64,000 nt of DNA. Origin: Ectocarpus siliculosus. Its lineage: Eukaryota; Sar; Phaeophyceae; Ectocarpales; Ectocarpaceae. The stretch is taken from the NCBI GenBank assembly GCA_000310025.1, contig FN649745.1, positions 942,558 through 1,006,557 of the forward strand. The letters are read 5' to 3'. A model generated the notes under the pieces. It saw nothing but the letters and a program-made list of their open reading frames with translations. It was not told where the DNA came from and made no database searches. This document shows, in pieces, positions 24,501 through 35,707 of the stretch; the stretch's first letter is position 1, and every line of letters starts with the position of its first letter. Both the position numbers and the translations under genes were made by a program.

Positions 24501-26986
24501 GATTGATGTCCTCTTTGACAGGGGGTAGGGTCACTATTGTCCCTTTTGTGTGTGTGTGTGTGACACCCCCTCTTTGCTCCCTTCTCTCGAGGGCGCGTGG
24601 TCAACGGTCCAACAGCTCAGGCGTGAAAAGCATGAGTACCCCCCCACCCCCCCTGCTCCCTTCCTCCGTGAACGCACGATGAACGCATAGGAAGAGATCG
24701 ACCTCTGGTGCCAGAACGAGGGCTGCGACCTCCCGGTTTACCTCTTCGCGAACAAGTGCGACCTGCTGAAGGAGGTTCAGGACAGCTTTCTCGCGGGGGC
24801 GAGGATGGAGAAGACTTGCCGAGACGCGGTATGTGTTCTTTTTTTTTTCGTTCTGGTTTGTGTGTGATGACGTCTCGCTTTTGTTTAGACTCGTGTGGCG
24901 CGGGTAGTCTCGCTGCTGTTCGCGGCCGAAGTTCTTTCGGCCAGACAGCTTAACCGTTGAGTGTCAATCCTCTACTACTTTTTGCTGACGCCATCCGCCG
25001 GCACATACAGCGAACACCCGCCCCGGGTCAAGACTCTGTTCTCATGACTACGTTACCGCGTCGAAGCTTTATTGGCGTTGTCTGGTCCTGGGGGTAGCAA
25101 TCATTGTTTTCGGTATCCCTTATGCCCTCAGTCAAGGCATTCCTGTTCCTAAAGCAAGCCGACGAATGGCGTTGGCGTTGACAAAAGCTCGCTTTTGTTG
25201 CTTGAGGCTTGAGAACCGAAGCGAAGCAACGAGTGATCCTTTCCCATCTGTTACTCTCATCGCGAAAGCTTGGCTTTAGACAAGCTTAGACTCTGCGTTT
25301 TTGTGCGCGCGATACCGCTGAACCTTGGAGCGCTGAGTCTAGTTAATCAGAATGATTCGCGCTTCGCGGTCGTTATCGTATCGAATCGAATCGATTTTTT
25401 GAACCGATATCCGACACTTCTTGTCCGCTGCAGAGAGCGGAAGCTGCCGAAACTTGTGGAGCGTTCATTATTTCTGCGATGCCCTACCGAGGCATGCCTC
25501 GGGTGTCGCGAGACGTGTACCGTAGCTCGATGTCGGCTTTGGAGGCCCGATCGGTCAAGGGGACGACTGCAGCGAATACAAATGACGACAGACAGCAAGA
25601 CAGACAAGACACACGGACAGAACAGAAATAAACTGGCCGGGAGAGACCCAAGCTCTCTCCTAACCCCAACCCCAACTCTTGGAAAATTCTATAGTTTGTC
25701 CAGTGTACGTTTGCTTACCGTAAGGTTGCGAGTCAGCGCACAGGGGTGCGATCGATTTTCAAAGCGTAATTTCTCCACAATTGCAGGAAGGTGCGAGCGC
25801 CAACTGATACTTGTCAGGAAAGCTCTCGATGAGATATTTCCAAAACCGCCCTTTTCGACAGCAGTGGTATTCTAACCTCCTGGTTGTGGAGAAATTACGC
25901 TTTGAAAATCGTTCGCACCCCTGTGCGCTGACTCGCAACCTTGCGGTACTTAGAAAAGCCTGCGTAGGCTACTGCGAGCTTGCGAATTCTCGGTCTGTAG
26001 AGAAAATCCGACCCGCTTCTGTCAGGCTTTGCAAGGGTGGGTCGATTTGGCGGCAACTAGCTACGGCGAGCCGGGTTAGTGTTGAGTGGCCTGGCAGGCG
26101 TGACGGCTTTTGTCTTGCGCTTGCTTGGCTCTGTCTCATGTGCCTTGTCTGTCCTCGACGATAGGGGTTCTCTCTGACGGCTTTGTTTTGGCTCTTTCTC
26201 GTACGCCTTTTCCGTCCTTGTGACGTCGTGGCTGTTCATGAACAGGGGTTCGCTGGATGGCACATCACCTCGGCGAAGCGGGGGGACAACATCGACACGG
26301 CAATGACGAGCCTCGTCGAGCACGCGCTTGAGGTGGGTATAGGTAATGCTACTCGGTGATTGTTATTGAGACAGAATCGCGTTGTGTGGAAGGCGCTTAC
26401 CGCGTCAGCGCCGCCTTGGGAAGCAGCAGACAATGTGGTGGTAATGTTATACCACATGTGATGTGTTGGTTTACAACATATCCCACAACATGTTCCACTT
26501 GGGTAGCAATAGGTGTGAAATTGTTGGCCAAAATAGTCAGCGTTGCTCCTGAAAGGTTGGGTATGAGCAATCCGAGCTTTGTCGGGTTATGGCCTCCCCA
26601 AGCTTTGCTTCTTGCATGGTTTTCTTCCTCCTTTCCCCTCCCAGATTTTTTCACGGGAAAACCCGCACTCGCTCCGCCCCGGTCCTGCCAGATCATGTGC
26701 AAAACCACCCACCAAACGGCGACCCATGTATTCACTCTCGTTAACAGCATTTGCCGAGTAGGAAAATTGCGGGGACTCAATCCTGCGGGCACTCAATCGT
26801 GTTTTCTTTCTATCTACTGAACGAATTCATGCACCGCAGGCTGAGGACCGAAGAAATCGTGGGCCGGAGGGGGCGAGTCCTTCGAGAGACCGTCGCGGAG
26901 TCGGCGGTGCAAAGGGGGGGGCGTTTCGACTGTCGTGCGAGGGGCGACGGGAGGGGGTGCAACAGGCGGGGCCGTGCTGCGCATGA
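20343..26986 (+). CDS. Rab32/Rab38-like small GTPase with long N-terminal extension
   Basis: Exons: 20343-21482, 22483-22623, 24691-24828, 26246-26332, 26840-26986 (stop TGA); all phase 0, 550 residues. Residues 1 to about 328 are low-complexity Ser/Gly/Pro/Ala/Asp-rich sequence with no recognised domain. The GTPase follows with G1 GNAKCGKSS (338-346), switch I STVGADYA, G3 WDIAGQDRF (386-394), G4 NKCD (448-451) and G5 TSAK (481-484). The IAGQ form of G3 and GFAGWHITSAK are hallmarks of Rab32/38, which act in trafficking to lysosome-related organelles and at ER-mitochondria contacts. The last exon is Arg/Gly-rich and ends CCA, compatible with C-terminal prenylation. G3 has Asp where most Rabs have Glu after Gln. 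The start is the first ATG in the open frame; shorter starts are possible, because typical Rabs are about 200-230 residues. Confidence 0.88.
21483..21790 (+). repeat. (GT)n-TAGCATCGACCGCG repeat at the Rab exon 1 donor
   Basis: The intron starts directly with a (GT)15-like run, so the donor GT is the first unit of the repeat. The unit core CATCGACCGCGCTAACCGAC follows, then a second unit at 21601-21720. The downstream block with CTACCGACTGGGGGGGCGCAG also recurs near 31690. Confidence 0.75.
21908..22039. mobile_element. Short element with 19-bp terminal inverted repeats
   Basis: GGCTCCGATATGAGAGGGT (21908-21926) faces ACCCTCTGATATCGGAGCC (22021-22039), with one offset base. Inside is a second inverted pair, CGACCCTCTATTG / ATACGAGGGTCGAG. 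It looks like a 130-bp non-autonomous DNA element or a strong hairpin in Rab intron 1. Confidence 0.5.
22747..23819 (-). mobile_element. 5'-truncated LINE (non-LTR retrotransposon) fragment, broken, poly(C)-ended
   Basis: Minus-strand frames at 23800-23701, 23701-23504 and 23564-23007 read as the C-terminal part of a LINE reverse-transcriptase polyprotein. There is a thumb-like stretch (RTSNAAVRAELGIQSL), then CESGFECEDRVHVVAEC, a C-H-C cluster typical of this region. The frame breaks by 1 nt near 23748 and again between 23564 and 23504, so it is dead. The 3' region ends with GGTCAATGGTCTAAC, GGCATGC, AAGAGTACG and a C20 run (22747-22766 on the plus strand as G), the same 3' end as the short elements. 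It lies in Rab intron 2, antisense. Confidence 0.78.
23821..24375 (-). mobile_element. Poly(C)-tailed dispersed element, copy 3
   Basis: The reverse complement aligns along its length with the copies at 13300-13707 and 15313-15833. It includes the head, the A-box-like TGGTCGAGTAG and the 3' motif, and ends GAGTACAC plus C10. Its poly(C) end abuts the 5' end of the LINE fragment, so two members of the family lie head to tail in the same orientation. Confidence 0.75.
24560..24653 (+). mobile_element. 3'-end fragment of the poly(C)-tailed family
   Basis: CTCGAGGGCGCGTGGTCAAC, GGTCCAACAG and GCATGAGTAC are followed by C-runs to 24653. The CTCGAG...GCGTGGTCAA start matches the LINE 3' end better than the short element. 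It is sense to the Rab gene, and the tail ends 37 bases before the acceptor of exon 3 (24691). Confidence 0.65.
25716..25948. mobile_element. 233-bp element with 65-bp terminal inverted repeats
   Basis: Left arm 25716-25780 and right arm 25884-25948 are nearly perfect inverted repeats (TACCGTAAGGTTGCGAGTCA... and its complement). The inner part of the arm (GATTTTCAAAGC...TTTCTCC) and the core (AAAGCTCTCGATGAG) resemble the elements at 43819-44013 and 46173-46388. There is no coding capacity; it looks like a MITE in Rab intron 3. Confidence 0.75.
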
Positions 26987-27633
26987 CACCAACAAACCCG
27001 CCCATACTGTATTGGAAAGGGGCGACGCGTGGTAGTGTGTGCCCTCCCCCCACCCCGGCGCCTCGCAGATAGCTTTCGTGGGAGGGGAAGGAGGAGTGGG
27101 ATCGCTTTGATGTAATGCCATTAAATAGCTCGAATGGTCACGGCGTCCCTCTTGTCTCGTGGATGAGGCAATTATCTTATCACGTGTTACAACAGGGGCA
27201 GGGTTTTGCTTCGTGAGCAGGACCGAAAGAGCTACGATACAAGGACGACGAGGGTTTTTTCAAGCAAGGGTAAAACAGCAACCACGGTCGAGACGTTCTG
27301 CTCCGATTGGCTATTCGGCCGTGTCCCGCTGAGGAAGTCTTTTGTCTATTTTTCATGTTTCAGTTTGTCGTGTGTAAGACGAAAGAAGCTTGTTTTTTGC
27401 TCCCACACTCGATATTCGCGTACGTGTTTAGTCTATAAGTCCAGTCGTCTAGGTGCGTTAGTGTCGTCATCTTTGCGAGAGATGATCTGTTGGCGGGATA
27501 CAAGGAGTTTGAAAACGAGAGAGAGACGCAAACGCCTCCTCGATCGATACATGTATCCCTTTGCGGTTCAAGATTCCAACGCTGCCTCGAACCGCAAAGG
27601 GATATCGATCAAACATCGACGAGGCGTTAGCGC

Positions 27634-27669
<36 letters not shown>

Positions 27670-28900
27670 TTCCACCTCCTTGTATCTCGCCAACAAGTAA
27701 TCTCTCGCATAGATGACTAGACGTCCTTGAGTTTCAACGGTAACCAACCGTGATGTCACCAACACCACACGGTTCAACTGCTGTTGTGTTTTCCCGGTGT
27801 TGCGTGATGATGGCTGCGAGCGTACATGTCGGGCACCACGTGTTCTCGTTGGTTTGCCCAGCGTTTAGAGTCTACTGCCGACAAGTTGCTGTCCTCCGAG
27901 CTGTTGAGTGTTTCTTCGTGTCGCTGGTCTGTGGTGCGTTACAACATCAGATGTTCGACGACCAACAGCCTAGCTATGCATAGGTGCTGTCTAAAAGAGC
28001 GGCGGCGTTTGCAATCCTCCGCCTTGAGAAGGCATTCTAGAGATAATTCATGGTTCGTTGGTCTTATTAGCGGAAACCTCGGTGGACTTGTTCCACCTCT
28101 CAGCAACATCATACCAGACGAAAGTCGACCAAATATACCTGAGTGAACGCATGCTGTCACAATGCTTGGATCAGTCCCAAAAAAGGGAGTCGGTGTATCT
28201 ATCCCAACGGAGTCGAGAGCTAACTGGCGCGCTCCTGTTGCCGCCTTCCAAGACTGGGAGAATGACAAACGCGCCCGGAAAAACGCTCACTTCTAGAATT
28301 TTTCTCGGGAGAAGAACAACACTAGCTCCATCCTTCTATGCATATATATGGACATCGACGTCTCGGCGTGTGTGGACGACGACCTTGTAGGGCGCTTCCA
28401 AGGGCCGGGCGCTCGAAAATTAGGTGGACTTTACTGCCATACGACTGTTCTGTAACAAGTAACAACACTACGGTGTTGCCTGTAGTCATCGTTCTTATTC
28501 CTCGTGTTGAGCATGCACTAGTCGACCGATCGATGCCGAAAAAAACAGCGGTTATCCATCGCACTCGCACTTCATCCTTTCCTGCTGTGCCAGACTAAAA
28601 TTCGGTGCGCGCCCCCGTTGGCGCACACACCGAAACCGCTAGCTATCTTCTTGCAGGCTTCTTCCCCTCACGTGTCCAAGCGTCAAGACGACGAAAAATG
28701 CAACCAACGCCCAACCTACACCCACGTTTGTTCCCGTCTTTAATGGACGATTGAACCGATCTTGCCAAGAACACCACATACTACACATCCGTGTCTTTTC
28801 TGCTCGGTCGGGGGCACAGCAACCCGCACGCGCCAACGGATGCTAAACAAATAGTGGTACACCGCCGCCGCCGCCGCCGCCGCTGTGGACCGAAACGGTC
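26987..28900. other. Convergent intergenic / 3' UTR region with a long foldback
   Basis: This lies between the stops of the Rab32-like gene (+) and the aldo-keto reductase gene (-). No exon is supported. A 252-bp foldback lies at 27466-27717. The rest is probably 3' UTR sequence of the two genes. Confidence 0.5.
27466..27717. repeat. 252-bp imperfect inverted repeat (foldback)
   Basis: Two arms of about 110-120 bases pair around a 19-base loop (27570-27588). The inner 40 bases each side are almost perfect (CCCTTTGCGGTTC against GAACCGCAAAGGG). The outer arms match over GCGAGAGAT, TTGGCG.GATACAAGGAG and the GA/TC run. Transcribed from either strand it would give a long hairpin RNA. It could be a foldback transposon or a microRNA-like precursor; sequence alone cannot decide. 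Confidence 0.75.
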
Positions 28901-30977
28901 TCACGGCCCCTCGTAGTCACCGTCGATCCTGCCCCAGAAGTTGGTGTTCTCGTCGTCCACGTTGGCGAACTCCTGGCCCAGGTTGTCCTGGTAGGCCGTC
29001 AGCATGGGCTCCACCTCGGAAGGGCCCAGCATGGGCTCGATGTCGGCGTCTTGCACCTGGACGGGGATCGGGGGCACGAAGGCGCACGGCAGTGGGTGGG
29101 TGTTCGTCCCCATCTATTCTGGCGCCAGTCTACAGGCCTTTCGGCGTAATATGTCTGACGCATCCGCCGGGGGTCACGCGAGAGAAAGGACACACAAGAG
29201 GTTTTTCCATGCAGCCGGTTGTTAACGATATCTCGTTCCATCCACACCACACCTCCCGTTCGTACTTTCGAAAAAAAAAGGTGAAACGCCTTCTTGACAT
29301 GGCCGTCATCCTCGACATCAGCGAGGGCACACTGACATAGCGGCTCATGGGCCGCAGGGGTATCTTCCGCCCATACGACGTCCATGTCTTTGTTCTGTTG
29401 GGTTGCGCGTCACTGCGGCTGTGGCAATGCTCTTACCGCGATAATGTCCCTGCAACATTCTTCCGGGAGGACGGTATCGAGGGCGGCGATGTTCTGGTCG
29501 ATCTGGTACTTGTTCGTCGCGCCGACCAGGGCGGCCGTGATGAACGGCCTGAGGATAACAACACGCACACACGCACACGTTAGTGGCACTCAGACTGACG
29601 TCTATCACTCACCAACAATGCCCAGTGCGGACTCGGGAAGTATAGGCACATATTGTCCTGTGTGACCACGGCTGGTGCGTCAAACGCATACACCGAAAGC
29701 TGAGACTTGCGCCCAAGTACAACACAATGAAAACAGCGTTTTCACATTCCTCCGAACATATGCCACTCTCGCCTCTCTCAAACCAACACTAGGTGGTCCC
29801 CTCGACAAGCATCGGTCACAAGAACCCAGCAGCCTGCTTCCATGCACCAGGTACATAACTACCCAACACACAAAAAAAACAAAACTCTCAATAAATTAAT
29901 GAATTATCTCACTTGTTGTGGACGAAGGCCGTGGCCAGCTGGTGCACGGACATGTCGTACTTGCTCGCGATCTTCTGGTAGACGTCGAGCTGGCTGCGCA
30001 TCCTCGGGGAGTTGTACCGCCCCTGGAAGCCGGGGTAGTCGTTCAGACGGAGCCCCGTTTTCTGCAGGACGGCGGTGGTACGAGGATAGAAAATAGTTGA
30101 GATTCCCAACAACCTCTCAAAAGAGTTTTGGCTGTGCAAGCAACCGCGGCTCGGTGTTTTTCGAAATAGCGGAGGTCTCCGAATACCCGGTATAGAGCAG
30201 AAGAGACCAAAATGTGTGCGGGGTGCAAATAACGAGGAAACGGGGTGCTGGGTAGGGGACCACGTACAAACGCGATTTGGGCGCTGACAGGGTTGATAGG
30301 TGCGCATACGTGTTCGTGTTGAGGGGGGGGGGGGGGGCGTGATTCATGCCTTGTTTTGTGTTGATCCTGAAAGCCGGCGAAGACGTTCCATCAGACATAT
30401 TACTGCTGTACCTTCCTTGCACGAGGATGATCGGAAGGGTCACAATCGGACGGGTGCCGGAGAGGGCAAACAAACCGCATCTGCTTTGGTTTTTCGACAC
30501 CCACTTCGCCCGAGCCACACACAGGGTCGACACTTTCTGGGAGAGGCGACAGAAATGTGCCCCAAGTGCAGGGTGTGTTCTTTCCTGAACGTACGTCAAT
30601 TTTTAAAGGCTGCAACCGGCGTCCCGTTGGTGAAAACGCTTGGGCAGGTCGTCGGTGTGGCCGCCGCTGAGAATGCCAAGAGAATGACAATGACAGTGAA
30701 AGAAAAAAAAAAGACACACACACACAACAAAACAGCAGTGGCAAATAGAAAGCAACAGACAAGAAAGAGAGAAGGGCAAAGACAGAGAGAAAAAAAAAAG
30801 AACAACTGAACACAAAACCAAAAACATTATTTCTACCCTGAATATGGTAACTTACCCTGTCCCACTGGTTGCGCTCGTACAGGTACTTGCCGCTGAAGAC
30901 ACCCCCCCCCAAGGTCTGGGTAGCCACGATAGCCACGTTCTCCTGCCTCGGGGTGCACGCCTCCACAAGGTCTGCAG

Positions 30978-31029
<52 letters not shown>

Positions 31030-31159
31030 GGATAGCAGGGATTACGACAGCAACGACGGGTCGCTACGCCAGCAACCAGCGGTAGCAGCACTACGAGGAC
31101 GATAACGGCGGCAGAGTCGACAGCTGACAACAGCAGCAACAACAAGAACATCGACAGCG

Positions 31160-31195
<36 letters not shown>

Positions 31196-34100
31196 CCGAC
31201 ACCGACACCAACACCAACACCAACACCAACAACAACAACAACAACAACAACACAAAGTGCCCGTTTCTTTGGTGGCGGGTGGGTGGCGGCACTCACCGAA
31301 CTCGACCTTGTTCTGCGTGAAGAGGTTGTACTCCTGGGTGCAGAAGGCGATCTTCGGCAGCTCGTCCCAGATCGCGTGCTCGCAGTACCGAGTAACCCCG
31401 AACGCCGTGTCGCCCGCCGTGGCCACGTGACGCACCTGCGTTTGTGTGTGTGTGTGTTTTTTTTTAGTTTTATTTGTAGTATCGACCGCGCTAGACGATT
31501 GCCCGATGACAACAAGTCAGCCTCAGTGCGGTTGAAAGCACAAAACGCTTCTAAAGGCCATGATCTGGGTTGTGTGTGTGTGTTGTGTTTCTTAATTGGC
31601 ATCGACCGCGTTAACCGGCTGGCCAATGAAAAGACGTCAGTCTTGTAGCGGGATAAAAAAACACTAACACCTTCTGATCCTAGGGCTCTACCGACAGGGG
31701 GGGGGCGCAGTAGTGGGATGACAGAGTCCTGCTTCTGAAGTACAAGGAGAAGACTCAATACAATACACAGCATTGTTGCTGTATCATCTCGTTCTCCCAT
31801 GCGAGCGTCAGTATCGTGCGCTGGGTTGCCTGTGTGTATGCGTGTTTATTAGCACCGACCGCGCTAACCGGCTGACCAATGAAAAGACGTCAGTCTCAGT
31901 GCTGTGGAAAACACAAAATGCGTCAATTGAAATGCTTCTATAGGCCATGATCTGGGGACTTACGGGAGCCACAGGCGAGGCTAAAGTGTGTGCTGCCTTT
32001 ACTTTTAGCACCGACCGCGCTAAAACAAGCTGGCCAATGAAAATATGTCATTCTCACAGCGTACAAATAACGAACAAGCTCCTTCTTCAGAGATCAAAAG
32101 GGAAAAGCTACGCAGCCTTGTACAGCAACCAACAAGAGCGAATCGACCGAAAAAACACAGAAAAAATTAATCGGAACGAGAACACGAGCTGCCGGTCATC
32201 CAAGCACTCCATACTCTCGACAGGAGAGGGAGGGAGGGGAGGACAGGGGGAGATGGGTTTGGTGAGTTGTGCAGTATGTGTAGCGTCAGAATTTTGGGGC
32301 AAAAAAATTGACGGGAGGGAGGACGGGGCCATGGCGGCTTACCAGCCCCTGCTCCTTGAGCTCCTGGACGATCATGAGCTGCTCCTCAAAGTCCATGTAC
32401 GTCTGGTGCTCGTCCGATTTTTTCCAGAAATAGTTTCCGGGGTGCTGTGTTTGTCTGGAACGGGGGAAGACGACAAACAGCAGGGATGGAGCGTTCTCAT
32501 TGGTTGCTTGCCTACAGTCCCCGGCACTGCCCGGCCCCTCTTTTCTTGGTCTCTCTTTCTCCCTCTCCCTCTCCCCCCCCGCTCTTTTCAGCCACGTCAC
32601 GTGCAGAAGGAACCCAGCATCGTGGGGGCAGCGTCTTTCATTCGGCAAAGAATCATGGAATGTTTTGACCTTCAGAGAGTCACAACAAATTTTGAAACAT
32701 GCCAAACCAACCCACCAAGGTAGAGAAAATATTTTGAGGGAGAGAGAGAGGGGGGGGGGGGGGGCGTCCATGATTGATCCGGACCCTCGATGTAGACAAG
32801 ACCTGCCCAGACCTTGTTAACGTACCATGGATTGGTCCGTACCCTCGAAATAGACAAGACTTGCCCGGACCTAGAAAATTACTTTTTACAGAACACCAAG
32901 AACGGACGATCATGCCGACTTTGCACCGAGCATGACGACGATTGTTCACACCTCCTTCTGCCCCAAGAGTGCAAACAGACCACAAGAAACGCCAAAAATG
33001 AAAATGGTAAGACAGGACTAAGACTCTTGTTGTGTGTACTCTTACCTCTCTGGCCAGTCTCCGAAAGACAGGACATCGATGTAGTCCGTGCCCATCCTCT
33101 CAAGGCTGCCGTGCACGCTCTCCATCACGTGGTCGCGGGTGAGCTTGGGGAAGGTGCCGTCCTTGCGAAGCCAAGTCATCTGCTCGTGCCGCCCCGCCAC
33201 CTGTTTGGGGAAAAAAAAAAAAATGTCCAAGCAACAGCCGGACGTTTGCCGATGTGGGTGAGACGTGGAAGGCACCGCGACCATGGGCTACATGTTCGTA
33301 TACCCCTGCGGGGGATCGTGCTCCTCCGAAACATTTCGTTTCAACTGTTTCCATAGCTACGTAAACAAGCGCCAGGGCTTCTCTTTCGGCCGGGTGCGTG
33401 CTGTTTCGTAGTTTCCAAGTGTTTTTCTTTTCCTTTTTTCTTTCCTCTGCTTTCCACTTGCCTCGTTCATGTTGAGGTTCTGAAGTTCTGACTAAAGTGG
33501 CTGGCTGGTTGGCTGGCGGTATCTCTTTCGGGCTTGTTCGCGCCATCACTGACCCATCTATTCTTCTAGAGGGGAAGAAGGAACGCGTAACCCGTTCAAG
33601 CAACAACCAACGACGACGACAACAACAACAACAACAACTTCTAAAACGGCGGCGGTAGCAACGACAACGACGACGATAGCGACGTACTTGTATACATTCC
33701 GGTATACCTTCGTGCAGAGGATAACCTTAGACCTATCTCGCCCCTTGAGCCAGGAGCCAATGATCGGGTCAGCCTTGTGCGCGTGCTCCGGAAGAATAGG
33801 GTGCCTAAAAATAAACGTTCCCCAGAAACACAATCAAGGACGGCGGACAGAACACCGGAGAAGGTGGATGGGTGAATAGGTTCTGGATAGGGAGGCACGC
33901 GCAGCGGGCTCCAACCTCTCGCGCCTCGTTCCCGAGAGTGTACAGTACCTTCTTCGGTCCGAGACAGCAATACCTGTTTCGGTTGGCAAGTCACCCATCT
34001 ACGAATTTCAAGCCCCACTGCCGATCGCCAGTGACTCTCGGGACCCAGCACTACTTCGACTCGTCACAGAGCAGTGGCACACGTTGAAGAATGTGTTCGT

Positions 34101-35618
34101 GCCTCTGGGAGAAAATATGGTAGTGGGGGAACAACATTTTTGTGTGTGTCAACGTTGGGGCGTAGCCAACCGACATCCTTGCGAACCACAACGAGAGAGT
34201 TTGAAGTGCTTCCGAACCCATGCGTGCTTTTTGGGGGCCGAAGGAACGAGCGGGGGGGGGGACGCCGTATCATGATAGTCTTCATACACCACATGGGGCT
34301 TCGTGGGGTAACACTACGCACGGACAATGGGTGGGGCGCTTAAGCTACACTTCGAAGTAGAAAGCTACGACCTTACGTGACGGGATAGAATGCGCGAAAG
34401 CGGCATATTCGATGGTGTGTGCATCGCACATGTGGTAAGAAGGTACACAGAGGACAAAAAAGACACTCACGGGAAGCTCTCGGACGTGTCCAACCAGTTC
34501 ATACCGGCCACGTCAAAAGCGTGGTTGAGTGTTTCGTGCGTTTGCTCCTCGCTCATCTGGCCCCCGACCATCATCCCACCATACCCAATCTGTTCATTTT
34601 TTGTTCGTGATTGCACACACGAAACAAAGGAGCACGAGGGCACCGGCGTGGGGGGTATGAGCAGGCGGGGATAAGAAAAGGGCGGGTAGATGGAAGGGGT
34701 CACTTCTAGAACAACCAGTACGACAACACAATGAAATCGCCGCCCTGTTGGGGGGGAGTGCGCATCGTCACAGGGAGCCAGCTCGTCTAAGAAGAACGCA
34801 CACAAGAGATTTGCTCCTACAGCCACCACAACGGCAACGTAGATGCGGCATTCGTGCCCACTTCCCCTGCTTGCGAGTCTCGCATCTTACAAGCTCTGCC
34901 GTCGGCGAATGTACGAGGGCTCGCGCGCATGTCGGTTCGTGAGTCGGCGGGAAACCATCACGTCTGATACGCAAAACTTGCGGCAACAGCACCACGCACG
35001 AGGGTGGACGGGGGGGGGGGGGGGGGCACACGGAAGGGTTCCAAATACCAGAAAAGATAACTCACCCTAAAAACCATGAGCCCGCTAGACCCTAGCTCCA
35101 CGTAATCCTTCTCCTCGAACTTGTTCCACTCCCTGTGCCTCGTCGCTAATCCCGTCGTGGTACGTGTTCAGGTACCGGTACGCCTGCATCGCAACCCCCC
35201 CCCGAGCCTTTCGTCTCCGGAACCCCCCTTCAGTTGAGGCCCTGCCGAACGGCGACGCTGCTGCTGTTGTTATTCCCGCGCGCGATGCCTCGCCGAGCTG
35301 GCGTTGAGTCCCCACCCCAGCCGCCCCGGCTCTGATGTCTCTCAGCGCAGGGTTGGAGCCGTACATGAACGGTCCCGATCGCGATGATCGTGGTGCTCCT
35401 CGCGCCGACCTCCTGCCGCCTGCGAAAGTGCCACTGCTACTGCTGCTCCCGCACACGCTGTTGGAGAAGCACGGCGACAACCGAGGCCCCGATCGACGTG
35501 GGCGCACGGTTCTTCCGGCCGCGGCAGTAGCATGGTTGTGGCTAGTTGTGACGAGGTTGAGGTTGAAGGCGGTGGCGACCGCCGTGGACGCCGCGAGGAC
35601 CGACACCGCGTGTCTCAT
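28901..35618 (-). CDS. Tas-type aldo-keto reductase-like protein with putative plastid leader
   Basis: Exons (transcript order): 35618-35066 (frame break inside), 34589-34471, 33804-33708, 33200-33046, 32454-32343, 31435-31297, 30971-30856, 30061-29913, 29548-29437, 29056-28901. Phases match throughout. Residues 1-17 look like a signal peptide followed by AVATAF, an ASAFAP-like cleavage motif with Phe at +1, suggesting plastid import; this is inference. The fold follows the AKR order: LGSSGLMV, DTSESF, VILCTK, GTDYID, a long insert, LVGATN. Two of the four usual catalytic residues appear replaced: Tyr of DTAxxY is Phe, and His of the HWP motif is missing (FGDWPE), while Asp and Lys remain. 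The C-terminus has an acidic tail. The frame shifts between 35175 and 35133; removing a 43-nt GT-AG segment there restores a 554-residue frame. Confidence 0.82.
30978..31250. repeat. CAA, CAG and ACCAAC microsatellites in an aldo-keto reductase intron
   Basis: (CAA)n at 30980-31029, (CAG)n at about 31161-31190 and short ACCAACACC-type units to 31250. The first tract begins six bases from the exon 7 acceptor (30971), so on the transcript a TTG repeat acts as the polypyrimidine tract. Confidence 0.85.
31441..32062 (+). repeat. Four (GT)n-TAGCATCGACCGCG units
   Basis: Units at about 31441-31535, 31570-31650, 31827-31905 and 32003-32062, all plus strand, share the core ATCGACCGCGCTAACCGGCT...GACGTCAGTCTCAGTGC. 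GGCCATGATCTGGG links units one and two and follows unit three. The first GT head starts about six bases beyond the acceptor of exon 6 (31435). Confidence 0.75.
32769..32872. repeat. Tandem duplication, about 57-bp period
   Basis: CATGATTGATCCGGACCCTC...GACCTGCCCAGACCT is repeated at 32826-32872 with several changes. It lies in an aldo-keto reductase intron. Confidence 0.6.
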
Positions 35619-35661
35619 CTTAACAACGAGATAGAGAGAGAGAGGGAGAGAGGGGGAGAGA

Positions 35662-35707
<46 letters not shown>

